Below, one piece after another: positions 55,815 through 64,000 of a stretch of DNA of 64,000 bases. The stretch lies in the NCBI RefSeq assembly GCF_039822625.1, contig NZ_JBDLLG010000009.1, positions 62,001-126,000 of the forward strand. Reading direction: 5' to 3'. Every line of letters starts with the position of its first letter. Position 1 is the first letter of the stretch. The notes beneath the pieces are model-generated. The model worked only from the letters and a program-made list of their open reading frames with translations. It had not been told where the DNA came from and searched no databases. The translations under genes and the position numbers were made by a program. This stretch comes from Marinimicrobium locisalis (lineage in GTDB: Bacteria; Pseudomonadota; Gammaproteobacteria; Pseudomonadales; Cellvibrionaceae).

Positions 55815-58277
55815 ATGGAAGAGCAATACCACCCCGCGCACGTCGAAGCCCAGGCACAAGCCTACTGGGACGAGCACCAGACCTTTGCCGTCACCGAAGA
55901 CAAGAGCCGCGAAAAGTTCTACTGCCTATCCATGTTCCCCTACCCCAGCGGCAAGCTGCATATGGGCCATGTGCGCAATTACACCATTTCCGATGTGATT
56001 GCCCGCTACCAGCGCATGCAAGGGAAGAACGTATTGCACCCCATGGGCTGGGATGCGTTCGGCCTGCCGGCGGAAAACGCCGCCATTAAGAACAAAACCG
56101 CACCGGCCAAGTGGACTTACTCCAACACCGACGCCATGCGCCAGCAGCTAAAGGAGCTGGGTTTTGGCTTCGACTGGTCTCGCGAAGTGACCACTTGCAA
56201 ACCCGACTACTACCGCTGGGAGCAATGGTTCTTCACCCGTTTGTACGAAAAAGGCCTGGTGTACAAAAAGAACTCCGCGGTCAACTGGTGCCCCGAAGAC
56301 CAAACCGTGCTCGCCAACGAGCAGGTGGAGGAAGGCTGTTGCTGGCGCTGCGGCACCCAGGTGGAGCGGCGAGAGCTGGCCCAGTGGTTTATCAAAATCA
56401 CCGATTACGCCGACCAGCTGCTGACCGACCTGGACAAGCTGCCTCATTGGCCCGAGCAGGTCAAAACCATGCAGCGCAACTGGATCGGCAAAAGCCAGGG
56501 GGTCGAAATGCGTTTCGACCTGGCCCAACCCGTGGGCGAGCACACCCGTTTTGACGTTTACACTACCCGCCCGGACACCCTCATGGGCGTGACCTACGTC
56601 AGCCTGGCCGCCGAGCACCCGGTGACCCAAGCCCTGGCCAAGTCCAACCCCGAACTGGCCGCCTTTGCCGAGGAATGCAAAAAGCAGTCGGTCTCCGAGG
56701 CCGACATGGCCAATATGGAAAAGAAGGGGATGGATACCGGTATCCAGGCGCTGCACCCGATTACCGGCGAGCCGGTTCCGGTCTGGGTGGGCAATTACGT
56801 ACTGATGGAATACGGCTCTGGCGCGGTGATGGCCGTACCGGCCCACGACCAGCGTGACTACGAGTTCGCCCATAAGTATCAGTTGCCGATCAAACAAGTC
56901 ATTGCGCCCAAAAACGGCGAGGAATGCGACCTGAGCAAAGAAGCCTTTACCGAGAAGGGCGTGCTGATCAACTCTGGCGAGTACGATGGGTTGGACTTCA
57001 AAGCGGCCTTCGAGGTGATCGCCCAGGCACTGAAGGCGGCCGGCCAGGGCCGCATTACCAAGAACTACCGATTGCGCGACTGGGGTGTCTCCCGCCAGCG
57101 CTACTGGGGCGCGCCTATCCCGATGTACAACCTGCCCGACGGCGGCGAAATCCCCGTACCGGCCCATAAACTGCCGGTGCTACTGCCGGAAGATGTGGTG
57201 ATGGACGGTGTGCAGTCGCCGCTGAAGGCCGACCCGGAATGGCGCAAGGCGGAATTGAACGGCCAGGCGGTGGAAAAGGAAACCGATACCTTTGACACGT
57301 TTATGGAGTCCTCCTGGTACTACGCCCGCTACACCTGCCCGCACTACGACCAAGGCATGCTGGACCCGGAGGCCACCGCCTACTGGCTGCCGGTGGACCA
57401 ATACGTGGGCGGCATTGAACACGCCATTCTGCACCTGTTGTACGCGCGCTTTTTCCATAAGCTGATGCGCGATGAAGGCTTGGTCAGCTGTGACGAGCCC
57501 TTCGAGCGCCTGCTGTGCCAGGGCATGGTACTGAAGGACGGCGCCAAAATGAGCAAATCCAAGGGCAACACCGTGGATCCTGGCGAGCTGATTGAGCAAT
57601 ACGGCGCGGATACGGTGCGCCTGTTCTCCATGTTCGCCGCCCCGCCCGAGCAGAGCATGGAATGGAGCGATTCCGGTGTCGAGGGCGCTCACCGATTCCT
57701 GCGCCGGTTATGGAAAAGCGTGCACGCCCATTTGCAAGCCGGAACCCCGGGCAAACTGAAGCCCGAGGCGCTGCCGGACGCCCAAAAAGACCTGCGCCGC
57801 AAGACCCACGAAACCATCGCCAAAGTGAACGATGACTACGGTCGTCGTCAGACCTTTAACACCGCCATTGCCGCGGTCATGGAGTTGATGAACGATGTGG
57901 GCAAACTCGCCGACCGCGCCACGCCCGAGGGCCTGGCCGTGGAGCGGGAAGCACTGGAAGCGGCCATTTTGCTGTTGGCCCCGATCGTACCCCACGCCAC
58001 CCAGGCGCTCTGGAGCGCGCTGGGCCACAGCGACATTCCTCTGGAGGCTCGCTGGCCCAGCCTCGATGAGTCCGCCCTGGCCCGGTCCAGCATTGAAGTG
58101 GTGGTCCAGGTAAACGGCAAGGTACGGGACAAAATCCAGGCGCCGGTGGACGCCCCGCGGGAGGCCATGGAACAGCTCGCTCGGGAGCAACCCAACGTCC
58201 AGCGCTTTATCGAAGGCGCGACGGTGCGCAAAATCATCGTCGTGCCCAACAAACTGGTTAACATCGTCGCCAACTAG
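55815..58277 (+). CDS. leuS: Leucyl-tRNA synthetase
   Basis: An 820-residue class I synthetase. HIGH motif HMGH (49-52), the CP1 editing domain (GVTYVSLAAEHP, with the YGSGAVMAVPAHDQRD stretch), KMSKS at 578-582 and a C-terminal anticodon-binding domain ending in VRKIIVVPNKLVNIVAN. Length is slightly under E. coli LeuS (860). Begins its own unit, with a terminator before lptE. Confidence 0.98.
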   Translation: MEEQYHPAHVEAQAQAYWDEHQTFAVTEDKSREKFYCLSMFPYPSGKLHMGHVRNYTISDVIARYQRMQGKNVLHPMGWDAFGLPAENAAIKNKTAPAKWTYSNTDAMRQQLKELGFGFDWSREVTTCKPDYYRWEQWFFTRLYEKGLVYKKNSAVNWCPEDQTVLANEQVEEGCCWRCGTQVERRELAQWFIKITDYADQLLTDLDKLPHWPEQVKTMQRNWIGKSQGVEMRFDLAQPVGEHTRFDVYTTRPDTLMGVTYVSLAAEHPVTQALAKSNPELAAFAEECKKQSVSEADMANMEKKGMDTGIQALHPITGEPVPVWVGNYVLMEYGSGAVMAVPAHDQRDYEFAHKYQLPIKQVIAPKNGEECDLSKEAFTEKGVLINSGEYDGLDFKAAFEVIAQALKAAGQGRITKNYRLRDWGVSRQRYWGAPIPMYNLPDGGEIPVPAHKLPVLLPEDVVMDGVQSPLKADPEWRKAELNGQAVEKETDTFDTFMESSWYYARYTCPHYDQGMLDPEATAYWLPVDQYVGGIEHAILHLLYARFFHKLMRDEGLVSCDEPFERLLCQGMVLKDGAKMSKSKGNTVDPGELIEQYGADTVRLFSMFAAPPEQSMEWSDSGVEGAHRFLRRLWKSVHAHLQAGTPGKLKPEALPDAQKDLRRKTHETIAKVNDDYGRRQTFNTAIAAVMELMNDVGKLADRATPEGLAVEREALEAAILLLAPIVPHATQALWSALGHSDIPLEARWPSLDESALARSSIEVVVQVNGKVRDKIQAPVDAPREAMEQLAREQPNVQRFIEGATVRKIIVVPNKLVNIVAN

Positions 58278-58282
58278 TAAGC

Positions 58283-58309
58283 CCGGCGGCTTTCCAGCCG
58301 CCGGTTTTT
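58283..58309 (+). terminator. Rho-independent terminator between leuS and lptE
   Basis: Stem CCGGCGGC / GCCGCCGG, 6-nt loop, five T residues, 6 bp after the leuS stop. lptE is only 22 bp further on, so some read-through is likely needed for lptE-holA. Confidence 0.85.
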
Positions 58310-58331
58310 GCGAGCTTGAGGAGAGGCCCAC

Positions 58332-58907
58332 ATGCCCTATCGACTGCCCGTCATTCTGCTCACCGTTTTGACCCTGGTGACCGCCTGTGGCTGGCAACTG
58401 CGGGGCACAGTGGCCCTGTCGAGCCTGACCGACACCCTTCACATCACCGGCGAAAATGCCTACGGCCCCCTGCTCACGGAGCTGCGCAACCGACTGCAGG
58501 CCGATGACATTACCCTGACGGACAGTCCGTCAGAGGCCCGCTATACCCTCAACATTGTGCAAGAGCGGACCGAAAAGCGGGTGGCGGCTCTGGGAACCGA
58601 CGCCCTGGCCAGCGCTTATGAGCTGACGCTCACCGCCCAGTTTGCCGTGCTCGACCAACGCGGCATGCCCATTGCCAATCGCCTGACCAGCACAATTACC
58701 CGCTCCTATAATGCCAGTGCCGCCAGTGCTGGCAGCAGTTCCCAGGAAGAGGTTTTGCTGTTGAGCGAAATGCGCGAAGAGCTGGCCCAGCAAATTCTGC
58801 GCCAGCTCCAGGCCGCCATCAGCGCCGCCCAGGCCGGAGGGTACGAGACAAACCCCGCCACTTCCGTTGAGACCGACGAGGCCAGCCATGGCGAAACTGC
58901 GCCCTGA
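58332..58907 (+). CDS. lptE: LPS-assembly lipoprotein LptE
   Basis: A 191-residue outer-membrane lipoprotein (lipobox VTAC, Cys19; then GWQLRG, the standard LptE opening). It plugs the LptD barrel that delivers LPS to the cell surface. Strands such as LNIVQERTEKRVAALG follow, with a longer than usual C-terminal tail. GAGGAGAG precedes the start. Order leuS-lptE-holA is conserved in gammaproteobacteria; it overlaps holA by 20 bp. Confidence 0.94.
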   Translation: MPYRLPVILLTVLTLVTACGWQLRGTVALSSLTDTLHITGENAYGPLLTELRNRLQADDITLTDSPSEARYTLNIVQERTEKRVAALGTDALASAYELTLTAQFAVLDQRGMPIANRLTSTITRSYNASAASAGSSSQEEVLLLSEMREELAQQILRQLQAAISAAQAGGYETNPATSVETDEASHGETAP

Positions 58908-59937
58908 GCAACTGGCGGAGTCGCTGAAAAAGCGCCTCTCTCCCATCTATCTGGTCACCGGCGATGAACCCCTGCTGGTTCAGGAGGCCTGTGATCAGAT
59001 TCGAGCCGCCGCACGCGAACGCGGTTTTGGGGAACGGGAGCTGTACCATGCGGACCCGGGCTTTGACTGGAACCAACTGCTCAACAGCGCCAATAGCCTG
59101 TCGCTGTTCGCCGAGCGCAAGATTCTGGAAGTCCGCCTGCCCACCGCCAAACCCGGCGACAAGGGCGGCAAGGTCCTTCAGGAATACGCTCAGGCTCCCT
59201 CCGAGGACAACTTGCTGCTAGTGGTCACCGGCAAGCTCGACCGGAATGTGTTGCGGGCCAAGTGGCTGAAAACCCTGGAAGAGGCCGGCGTCCACCTCCA
59301 GGTCTGGCCGGTGGGCCCCGCGCAACTGCCCCGCTGGATCACCCAGCGCCTCAAAGCGGCGGGCCTTCGGGCCGAACCGGCGGCGGTTGATCTGCTGGCC
59401 TCTCGAGTGGAGGGCAACCTCTTGGCCGCGGCTCAGGAGGTCGAAAAGCTCAAATTGCTGACCACAGAGACTGAAATCACCACCGAGCTGATGGCCTCGG
59501 TGGTGGCGGACAGCGCCCGTTACGACGTGTTCGGGCTGGTGGACAAAGCCCTTCACGGGGATGCCCGGGGCGCAGTAAAGTCCCTGCAGGGTTTGAAAGT
59601 CGAGGGCACCGAGCCCATTGCCCTGCTCTGGGCCCTGGCCCGGGACATTCGGGCGCTGGTACAGATTTCTCAGGCCTCGGCCCAGGGCATCGCCTTTGAC
59701 CGGGCCGCCCAGGCCGCCGGCATCTGGAACAAGCGCCAGCCTCTTATTCAAACGGCCCTGCGCCGCCTCAAACCCGGCCAGTTGCAACAGCTGCTGCGCA
59801 AGGCCAACGGCATCGACCGGGCCATCAAGGGCATGCGCCAGGCCAACCCCTGGGATGAGCTGCTGGACCTGACCCTGAACCTGGCCGGCGTGCAAAGCCT
59901 GCAGCCGGCCAACGAGCGCCTGGCCCTCAAACTTTAA
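58888..59937 (+). CDS. holA: DNA polymerase III delta subunit
   Basis: A 349-residue clamp-loader subunit that opens the beta clamp. Typical N-terminus LSPIYLVTGDEPLLVQEACD, then SLSLFAERKILEVRLP and the SRVEGNLLAAAQEVEKL helix. The ATG at 58888 (MAKLRPEQLAESLKK) is inside the end of lptE (20-bp overlap). A HolD-like (psi) candidate for the same complex lies at 8.3 kb. Confidence 0.95.
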   Translation: MAKLRPEQLAESLKKRLSPIYLVTGDEPLLVQEACDQIRAAARERGFGERELYHADPGFDWNQLLNSANSLSLFAERKILEVRLPTAKPGDKGGKVLQEYAQAPSEDNLLLVVTGKLDRNVLRAKWLKTLEEAGVHLQVWPVGPAQLPRWITQRLKAAGLRAEPAAVDLLASRVEGNLLAAAQEVEKLKLLTTETEITTELMASVVADSARYDVFGLVDKALHGDARGAVKSLQGLKVEGTEPIALLWALARDIRALVQISQASAQGIAFDRAAQAAGIWNKRQPLIQTALRRLKPGQLQQLLRKANGIDRAIKGMRQANPWDELLDLTLNLAGVQSLQPANERLALKL

Positions 59938-60081
59938 CTCCAGGGGCGGAAGCTCTCACTATGGGTTAACGCTCAATACGACACAAAGAACAATAGATAG
60001 CAAAACAACACATAAAAGCAGGGATGACCGGGTACACAACGCTAATTCCAACACTCGAACAAGACCCCAGAGGAGTCACCC

Positions 60082-60876
60082 ATGTCCTGGCAAAAAACCA
60101 TTTTTTCCGTTTTGGCGCTGAGCGCCGTCCTTATCGGTTGTGCGCCCGATGAAAGTCCCGCACCCACCTCCAGCTCAGAAGCCAATCCCGTGCCGGCGCA
60201 ACGCCCCGCCGCTGAGCGCCCGCCCGAAGCAATTACGCCCATCCCCCGCACCAAAGAGTATGAATGGATGAGCATCGAGCGCTGGAACAGGATGCACAGA
60301 GAGGATGTGGAAATCGCCCGCGCCGGTGGCGTGGACCTCTTATTTATCGGCGATTCCATCACGGAAGGCTGGCCCGAGAACGTTTGGGAAGAATACTTCG
60401 GCGAGTACAAGGCGGCGAATTTCGGCATCGGCGGCGATAAGACCGAAAACCTGCTCTGGCGCCTGAATAAAGGTGCGGTCGGCCAGTTGGACCCGCAGGT
60501 GGTGGTACTGTTGATCGGCATCAACAACTTCGGCCTGAGCGATCACAAGCCCGACGAAGTGGCTCAGGGCGTCACGGCCGTGGTTCGCACCCTCAAGGGC
60601 GCATTCCCCAACGCCCAGATTCTGCTCAACGGTATCTTCCCCGCCAAAGAGTCGGCCGAGCACCCCTTGCGCGAGAAAATCGCTCGGGTAAACGAGCAAA
60701 TTGCACAACTGGAAGACGATCGGGTTCGCTACCTCTACATTGGCGACGAGCTGGTCCAGGAAAGCGGCGACATCAGCCCCGAGATCATGCCCGACTACCT
60801 GCACTTGAGTGAAAAAGGCTATCGGATATGGGCCGAAAACCTCGAGCCGATTCTGGCCGATTGGCTGGAGCAGTGA
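60082..60876 (+). CDS. SGNH/GDSL hydrolase lipoprotein (PAF-acetylhydrolase-like)
   Basis: A 264-residue exported esterase: lipobox LIGC (Cys20), a Pro/Ser-rich spacer to ~residue 55, then an SGNH domain with FIGDSITEGW (Ser), FGIGGDKTENLLWRL (Gly), LLIGINNFG (Asn) and DYLHLSEKGY (Asp/His). It resembles PAF-acetylhydrolase-like esterases often found with glycan-degrading enzymes. The next gene, 3 bp downstream, is another SGNH esterase, so the two are co-transcribed. Substrate not known. Confidence 0.87.
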   Translation: MSWQKTIFSVLALSAVLIGCAPDESPAPTSSSEANPVPAQRPAAERPPEAITPIPRTKEYEWMSIERWNRMHREDVEIARAGGVDLLFIGDSITEGWPENVWEEYFGEYKAANFGIGGDKTENLLWRLNKGAVGQLDPQVVVLLIGINNFGLSDHKPDEVAQGVTAVVRTLKGAFPNAQILLNGIFPAKESAEHPLREKIARVNEQIAQLEDDRVRYLYIGDELVQESGDISPEIMPDYLHLSEKGYRIWAENLEPILADWLEQ

Positions 60877-60879
60877 TCC

Positions 60880-61995
60880 ATGGCCCTCAATGCACTGCGA
60901 CGCCTGCTTCTCGGGTGGGCGCCGCTGGCGCTTATTGCCTGCCATTCCCTGCCCGATAGCGCCTCAACCGCGATGAGTCACCGCCTTGTCCCCGCGGGTA
61001 GCGAGGGCTTCGCCCTGGAGGGGCGAGCCCAAGAGCTGGACTCCGGTGCCCTGCGCATCGGTTACCCCGGCGTCACACTGCATACCCGCTTCGAGGGCCG
61101 GTACCTGGCGCTCAGAGCCCACAGCTCCGGCGAGCAGAGCGCTCTGGGCATCCAGGTTGACGGCGAACCGCCTCGCGTTTTAAAGCTGAACAAAACCCCG
61201 CAAGAATGGGTATTAATCGACTCCGATGAAGCGGTCAAACGCCAGGTGGAAATCACCCACCGAGGCGAGACCTGGCTCGGTCAGGTGACCATCGAAGGCG
61301 TTACCTTGAACGAGGACGCGACCCTGACGCCGGCCGAACTCCCCCAGCGCAAAATGCTCGTTGTGGGGGATTCGGTGACCTGCAGCTATGGGGCGGGCGA
61401 CCGGAGCACACCGCCCAACACCGGCCCCTGGTGGGACCCGAAAGCCTCCTACGGTATGCAAGTCGCCGAAGCGCTGGAGGCACAGGTCCACCTGGTATGC
61501 TACGGAGGCCGCGGGTTGATTCGCAGCTGGAATGGCAAGACAGACGAAGGCAATGCTCCAGAATTCTTTGAATGGGCCATCGCCGATCACGCTCCGGTGG
61601 CCTGGGACCACCGGCAGTACCCGCCAGAGCTGATTCTAGTGTCCTTGGGGACCAATGATTTCAACCTGGGGATTGGGCCTTTGCCCGAGCGAGAGGCCTT
61701 CGTGGGGGCCTATGTGGATTTTCTCGGACTGTTGAGAACCGTCCACCCCAACGCCACCATCGCCCTCACCGAAGGTGCCATGGTGAATGACGAGGCAGAT
61801 CCACAGCGGCCCCAGAAAACCGTTCTGCGACAGTACATTCGTGAAGCCATAGACCGTTTTGGTCGGCCTGACGTCCATTTCATCCCCGCCACCCATTACC
61901 CCGGAGACCACCGGGACAGCCACCCCACCGGCCCCCAGCATGCCTTGATGGCCGAGGAACTGAGCCACCAGCTCCGGGCACTGATGGGCTGGTGA
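60880..61995 (+). CDS. CE2-type carbohydrate acetylesterase lipoprotein
   Basis: A 371-residue exported protein: lipobox LIAC (Cys21), an N-terminal jelly-roll domain (GVTLHTRFEGRYLALRAHSS), then an SGNH domain with VVGDSVTCSYGAGD (Ser), YGGRGLIRSWNG, LVSLGTNDFN and a late catalytic His (GDHRDSHPTGPQH). This two-domain order is that of CE2 esterases known from Cellvibrio japonicus, which deacetylate mannan or xylan. It is 3 bp after the previous esterase gene. Confidence 0.87.
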   Translation: MALNALRRLLLGWAPLALIACHSLPDSASTAMSHRLVPAGSEGFALEGRAQELDSGALRIGYPGVTLHTRFEGRYLALRAHSSGEQSALGIQVDGEPPRVLKLNKTPQEWVLIDSDEAVKRQVEITHRGETWLGQVTIEGVTLNEDATLTPAELPQRKMLVVGDSVTCSYGAGDRSTPPNTGPWWDPKASYGMQVAEALEAQVHLVCYGGRGLIRSWNGKTDEGNAPEFFEWAIADHAPVAWDHRQYPPELILVSLGTNDFNLGIGPLPEREAFVGAYVDFLGLLRTVHPNATIALTEGAMVNDEADPQRPQKTVLRQYIREAIDRFGRPDVHFIPATHYPGDHRDSHPTGPQHALMAEELSHQLRALMGW

Positions 61996-62025
61996 GCGAA
62001 GCATAACGCCCAACCTCTCATGTCA

Positions 62026-62042
62026 CGGGGGCTTTGCCCCCG
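62026..62042 (+). terminator. Short GC hairpin after the esterase pair
   Basis: Perfect CGGGGGC-TTT-GCCCCCG hairpin 30 bp past the CE2 stop. No proper U-tract follows, so terminator function is uncertain. The rest of 61996-62294 holds no gene I can support. Confidence 0.45.
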
Positions 62043-62294
62043 CTTCAATGCTCTGCTACCTTTAAGAGTACCCGCCCTACCCGGCCCTGTGGCGCGATTT
62101 TCAAATAAAAATTTATGCGCCTTATGGTCAGTTAGAACATTTGTGTGCTATGTTATTCACTATGCAGCCATCTTGAGCAATCCATAGGCCCCAAACCCGG
62201 CGGAGACTCAAGTATGGCCCGCAAGCAGAATGGCGGAAAGCCAGCCGAATTCGGCCAACTTACGCTACAGACTAGAATAATAGAGGGTTTAAAT

Positions 62295-63938
62295 ATGTTA
62301 CAAAAACTGCTCATCGCGCTCTGCACAATCTTTGTGCTCTCTGCCTGTGGCGGAGACCTTGACTTGGGGCCGAACCAGGCACCTCCTGAAGACACCAACG
62401 GCGAAGACGGTGGTGATGACGGCGGAGACGGTGAAGACGGCGGGGACGATTTCGAACCCGGCGAGCCGCGCATTCACACCTATATTCCTTTTGATAACGA
62501 AGAAGACACCGCTGGATGGGCTAGCCGTTGCGTAGAGACATGCGACGCCACCGCCACCCTGAGCTGGAACAGCGACGAGGAAGTACTCGCGGCCGAGCCC
62601 CTCTGGGCCAGCGACAGCGACCAACTTGAGGTTTTCGGTTCGGTTGAAGAAATAAACGACATGGCTGGCTCCGCCGCCAGCATCTGGGTCTACGTCACCG
62701 AAGACTACGTTACCGACGGCAATATGAGCATGCACCTGCTGCTCGGCAATGCGGAAGGCCTGAAGGGCGTCAGCCGAGCCTACGCCCCGGACCTGGGCTG
62801 GAACCGCATCGAAATGTGGGAGCTGGCCGCTGGCACGGGTGAAACCACCACCGATGACGAAGGCAACGAATCCACCGATTACGGTACCTTCCTGTGGCAC
62901 GACGACGGCTTCACCCTGCGGAACATCAACGAAGTGGGTGTACGCTTTGCCGCCAACGGCAAGGCCACCGAAGTCGATGGTCAGCTCTGGCTCGACAACG
63001 TCACTTTGACTCCGGCCTCCGGCACCGGCCCCTTGATCGTTGAAGCTGACGACGAAGGCTGGAACGTCATGGACGCCACTGAGGAAGTTACCCTCCAGCG
63101 CGATGGCGAGGGCGGGGTTTACTACGAGCCCACCGCCGCCGACCAGAAACTGGTTTATCTGCTCGATGGTCCGGCCGACCTGGTGGGCCGCAGTTTTGAC
63201 ATTACCTTCACTGTAGACCAAGCCTTTATCGATTCGGAAGCTGCAGTACAGGTGATTATGCAACAGAACTTCGGTAGCTACGAGGGCGAATGGGGCTGCG
63301 ACTACGTCGGAAGTGCTTCTCTGACCGCTGGCGAGCCTGTTGAGTCAACCTGCTCCACAGAGAACGAAGGGTTCGTAGCAGAAGAAGGCCAAAATATCCG
63401 GCTAGGTGTACAAGTGAAAAACAACCCCGCAGGCCGAGTGACCATCACAGGCATGCAAGTCAACATCAACGCTGGCGGTTCTTCAGGCCCTGAAACAATC
63501 GAAGCCTCTATGGCGGAAGGCTGGAGAGTCAGTGCTGATTCCCTCAACCTGCAGTACACCGAGGAAGGCGTCGCTTACTCCCCCAGCCCGGATGCAGAGT
63601 ACAACCAGCTGGTTTACGACATCTCCGGCCCCAAAGACCTCAGCGGGGCATCCTATGAAGTCGTCTTCTCCGTCGATCAGGACTTTAAAGACGGTGGAAA
63701 AGCGGTTCAGCCGTTTATCCAGAGAACGGATGACTACGGCATTGCTGACTACAACTGCTACGTGGGTAACGGGGAGCTGACCGCAGGAGAGGATTACACG
63801 GCCAGTTGCCCAGCGATCAACGAGGACTTCAACTTGGAAACAGAAGAAGCAGGCGTCCAGGTTGGTGTTCAGACGGCAGGGGACGGTACTAACCAAGGCG
63901 TTATCACTGTCAAAAGCCTGACGGTCACCTTGGACTAA
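62295..63938 (+). CDS. Lipoprotein with three beta-sandwich (carbohydrate-binding-like) modules
   Basis: A 547-residue exported lipoprotein (lipobox LSAC, Cys17; GAGGG 7 nt before the ATG at 62295; an upstream frame to 62145 is not needed). A Gly/Asp/Glu-rich linker (~residues 28-55) leads to three modules: ~58-240, ~246-395 and ~400-547. Modules two and three are clearly related (DEGWNVMD / AEGWRVSA; LVYLLDGPADLVGRSF / LVYDISGPKDLSGASY; FTVDQAF / FSVDQDF; two Cys each at equal places), so they arose by duplication. No catalytic motif was found; binding of polysaccharide at the cell surface is the likely role. Confidence 0.7.
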   Translation: MLQKLLIALCTIFVLSACGGDLDLGPNQAPPEDTNGEDGGDDGGDGEDGGDDFEPGEPRIHTYIPFDNEEDTAGWASRCVETCDATATLSWNSDEEVLAAEPLWASDSDQLEVFGSVEEINDMAGSAASIWVYVTEDYVTDGNMSMHLLLGNAEGLKGVSRAYAPDLGWNRIEMWELAAGTGETTTDDEGNESTDYGTFLWHDDGFTLRNINEVGVRFAANGKATEVDGQLWLDNVTLTPASGTGPLIVEADDEGWNVMDATEEVTLQRDGEGGVYYEPTAADQKLVYLLDGPADLVGRSFDITFTVDQAFIDSEAAVQVIMQQNFGSYEGEWGCDYVGSASLTAGEPVESTCSTENEGFVAEEGQNIRLGVQVKNNPAGRVTITGMQVNINAGGSSGPETIEASMAEGWRVSADSLNLQYTEEGVAYSPSPDAEYNQLVYDISGPKDLSGASYEVVFSVDQDFKDGGKAVQPFIQRTDDYGIADYNCYVGNGELTAGEDYTASCPAINEDFNLETEEAGVQVGVQTAGDGTNQGVITVKSLTVTLD

Positions 63939-63967
63939 CCCGGCAACCCTCATAGGGTCGACAGAAA

Positions 63968-64000
63968 GGGGATGGTGAGTAAGCTCACCATCCCCTTTTT
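63968..64000 (+). terminator. Rho-independent terminator
   Basis: Perfect 12-bp stem GGGGATGGTGAG / CTCACCATCCCC with a 4-nt loop and a T-run that reaches the window edge; 30 bp after the lipoprotein gene. Confidence 0.93.

Noticed and set aside
62145..62294. Possible cyclic-di-GMP riboswitch or upstream extension of the lipoprotein
   Set aside because: Conserved GEMM motifs could not be found, and the ATG at 62295 has a good ribosome binding site and signal peptide.
1..64000. tRNA or rRNA genes, insertion sequences, prophage
   Set aside because: Nothing with a cloverleaf, transposase or phage gene was recognised when reading both strands; a tRNA or profile scan would be decisive.

Overview
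The window looks like chromosome from a marine or saline gammaproteobacterium of the Cellvibrionales (Cellvibrio / Saccharophagus / Marinimicrobium type). This is inferred from gammaproteobacterial gene orders (pilA/pilBCD-coaE, rplU-rpmA-obg-proB, leuS-lptE-holA, holD-rimI), poly-serine linkers in an exported protein, a PEP-CTERM-like protein, several SGNH carbohydrate esterases, an Mrp Na+/H+ antiporter and a glucosylglycerate-type compatible-solute cluster. No tRNA, rRNA, CRISPR array, intact insertion sequence or prophage was seen.

Layout. 1-6.1 kb: the 3' part of a chalcone-isomerase-like/TonB protein, then prfC and a RegA/RegB-like two-component pair overlapping a MATE transporter. 6.1-12.1 kb: HipBA with paired operators, rimI and a HolD-like gene, cysQ, a maltose-acetyltransferase-like gene, an MntA/HepT toxin-antitoxin pair and small ORFs. 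12.1-18.6 kb: a PEP-CTERM-like gene and pilA, each behind a clear sigma-54 promoter, then pilBCD and coaE. 18.7-20.3 kb: an unrecognised gene, a small lipoprotein and a repeat-bearing gap. 20.3-26.1 kb: six-gene mrp operon with fused A and B subunits. 26.2-30.1 kb: rpsT, maoP-like gene, and a gluconate locus (gntR divergent from gntK-gntP) with a GntR-box operator.

30.1-35.8 kb: a glucosylglycerate cycle. A GH13_18 phosphorylase faces a synthetic operon (glycerate kinase, HAD phosphatase, GpgS-like synthase), and repeat clusters lie on both sides of the phosphorylase gene. 35.9-40.5 kb: a GbsR-like regulator with a perfect palindrome, a short-Q-loop cytochrome bd oxidase and a Ycf46-like ATPase. 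40.5-45.3 kb (minus strand): DUF4442, proB, obg, rpmA, rplU and a CE12 esterase.

45.3-55.7 kb is the most interesting part. One long operon encodes a poly-Ser lipoprotein with three CxxCH haem motifs and DUF1587/1592/1588/1585-type domains, a Tat-exported DUF1552 protein, a TlpA-like thioredoxin, a DUF4266 mini-lipoprotein ending in a CGC tail, a DUF3570 outer-membrane-barrel candidate, an ApbE flavin transferase and DsbD. DUF3570 carries two SG-A-[ST] sequences that match the ApbE acceptor motif, and the operon has no recognised FMN-binding domain. It may therefore be an extracytoplasmic redox system whose flavinylated partner is DUF3570. 55.8-64 kb: leuS, lptE, holA, two tandem SGNH esterase lipoproteins and a lipoprotein with three beta-sandwich-like modules.
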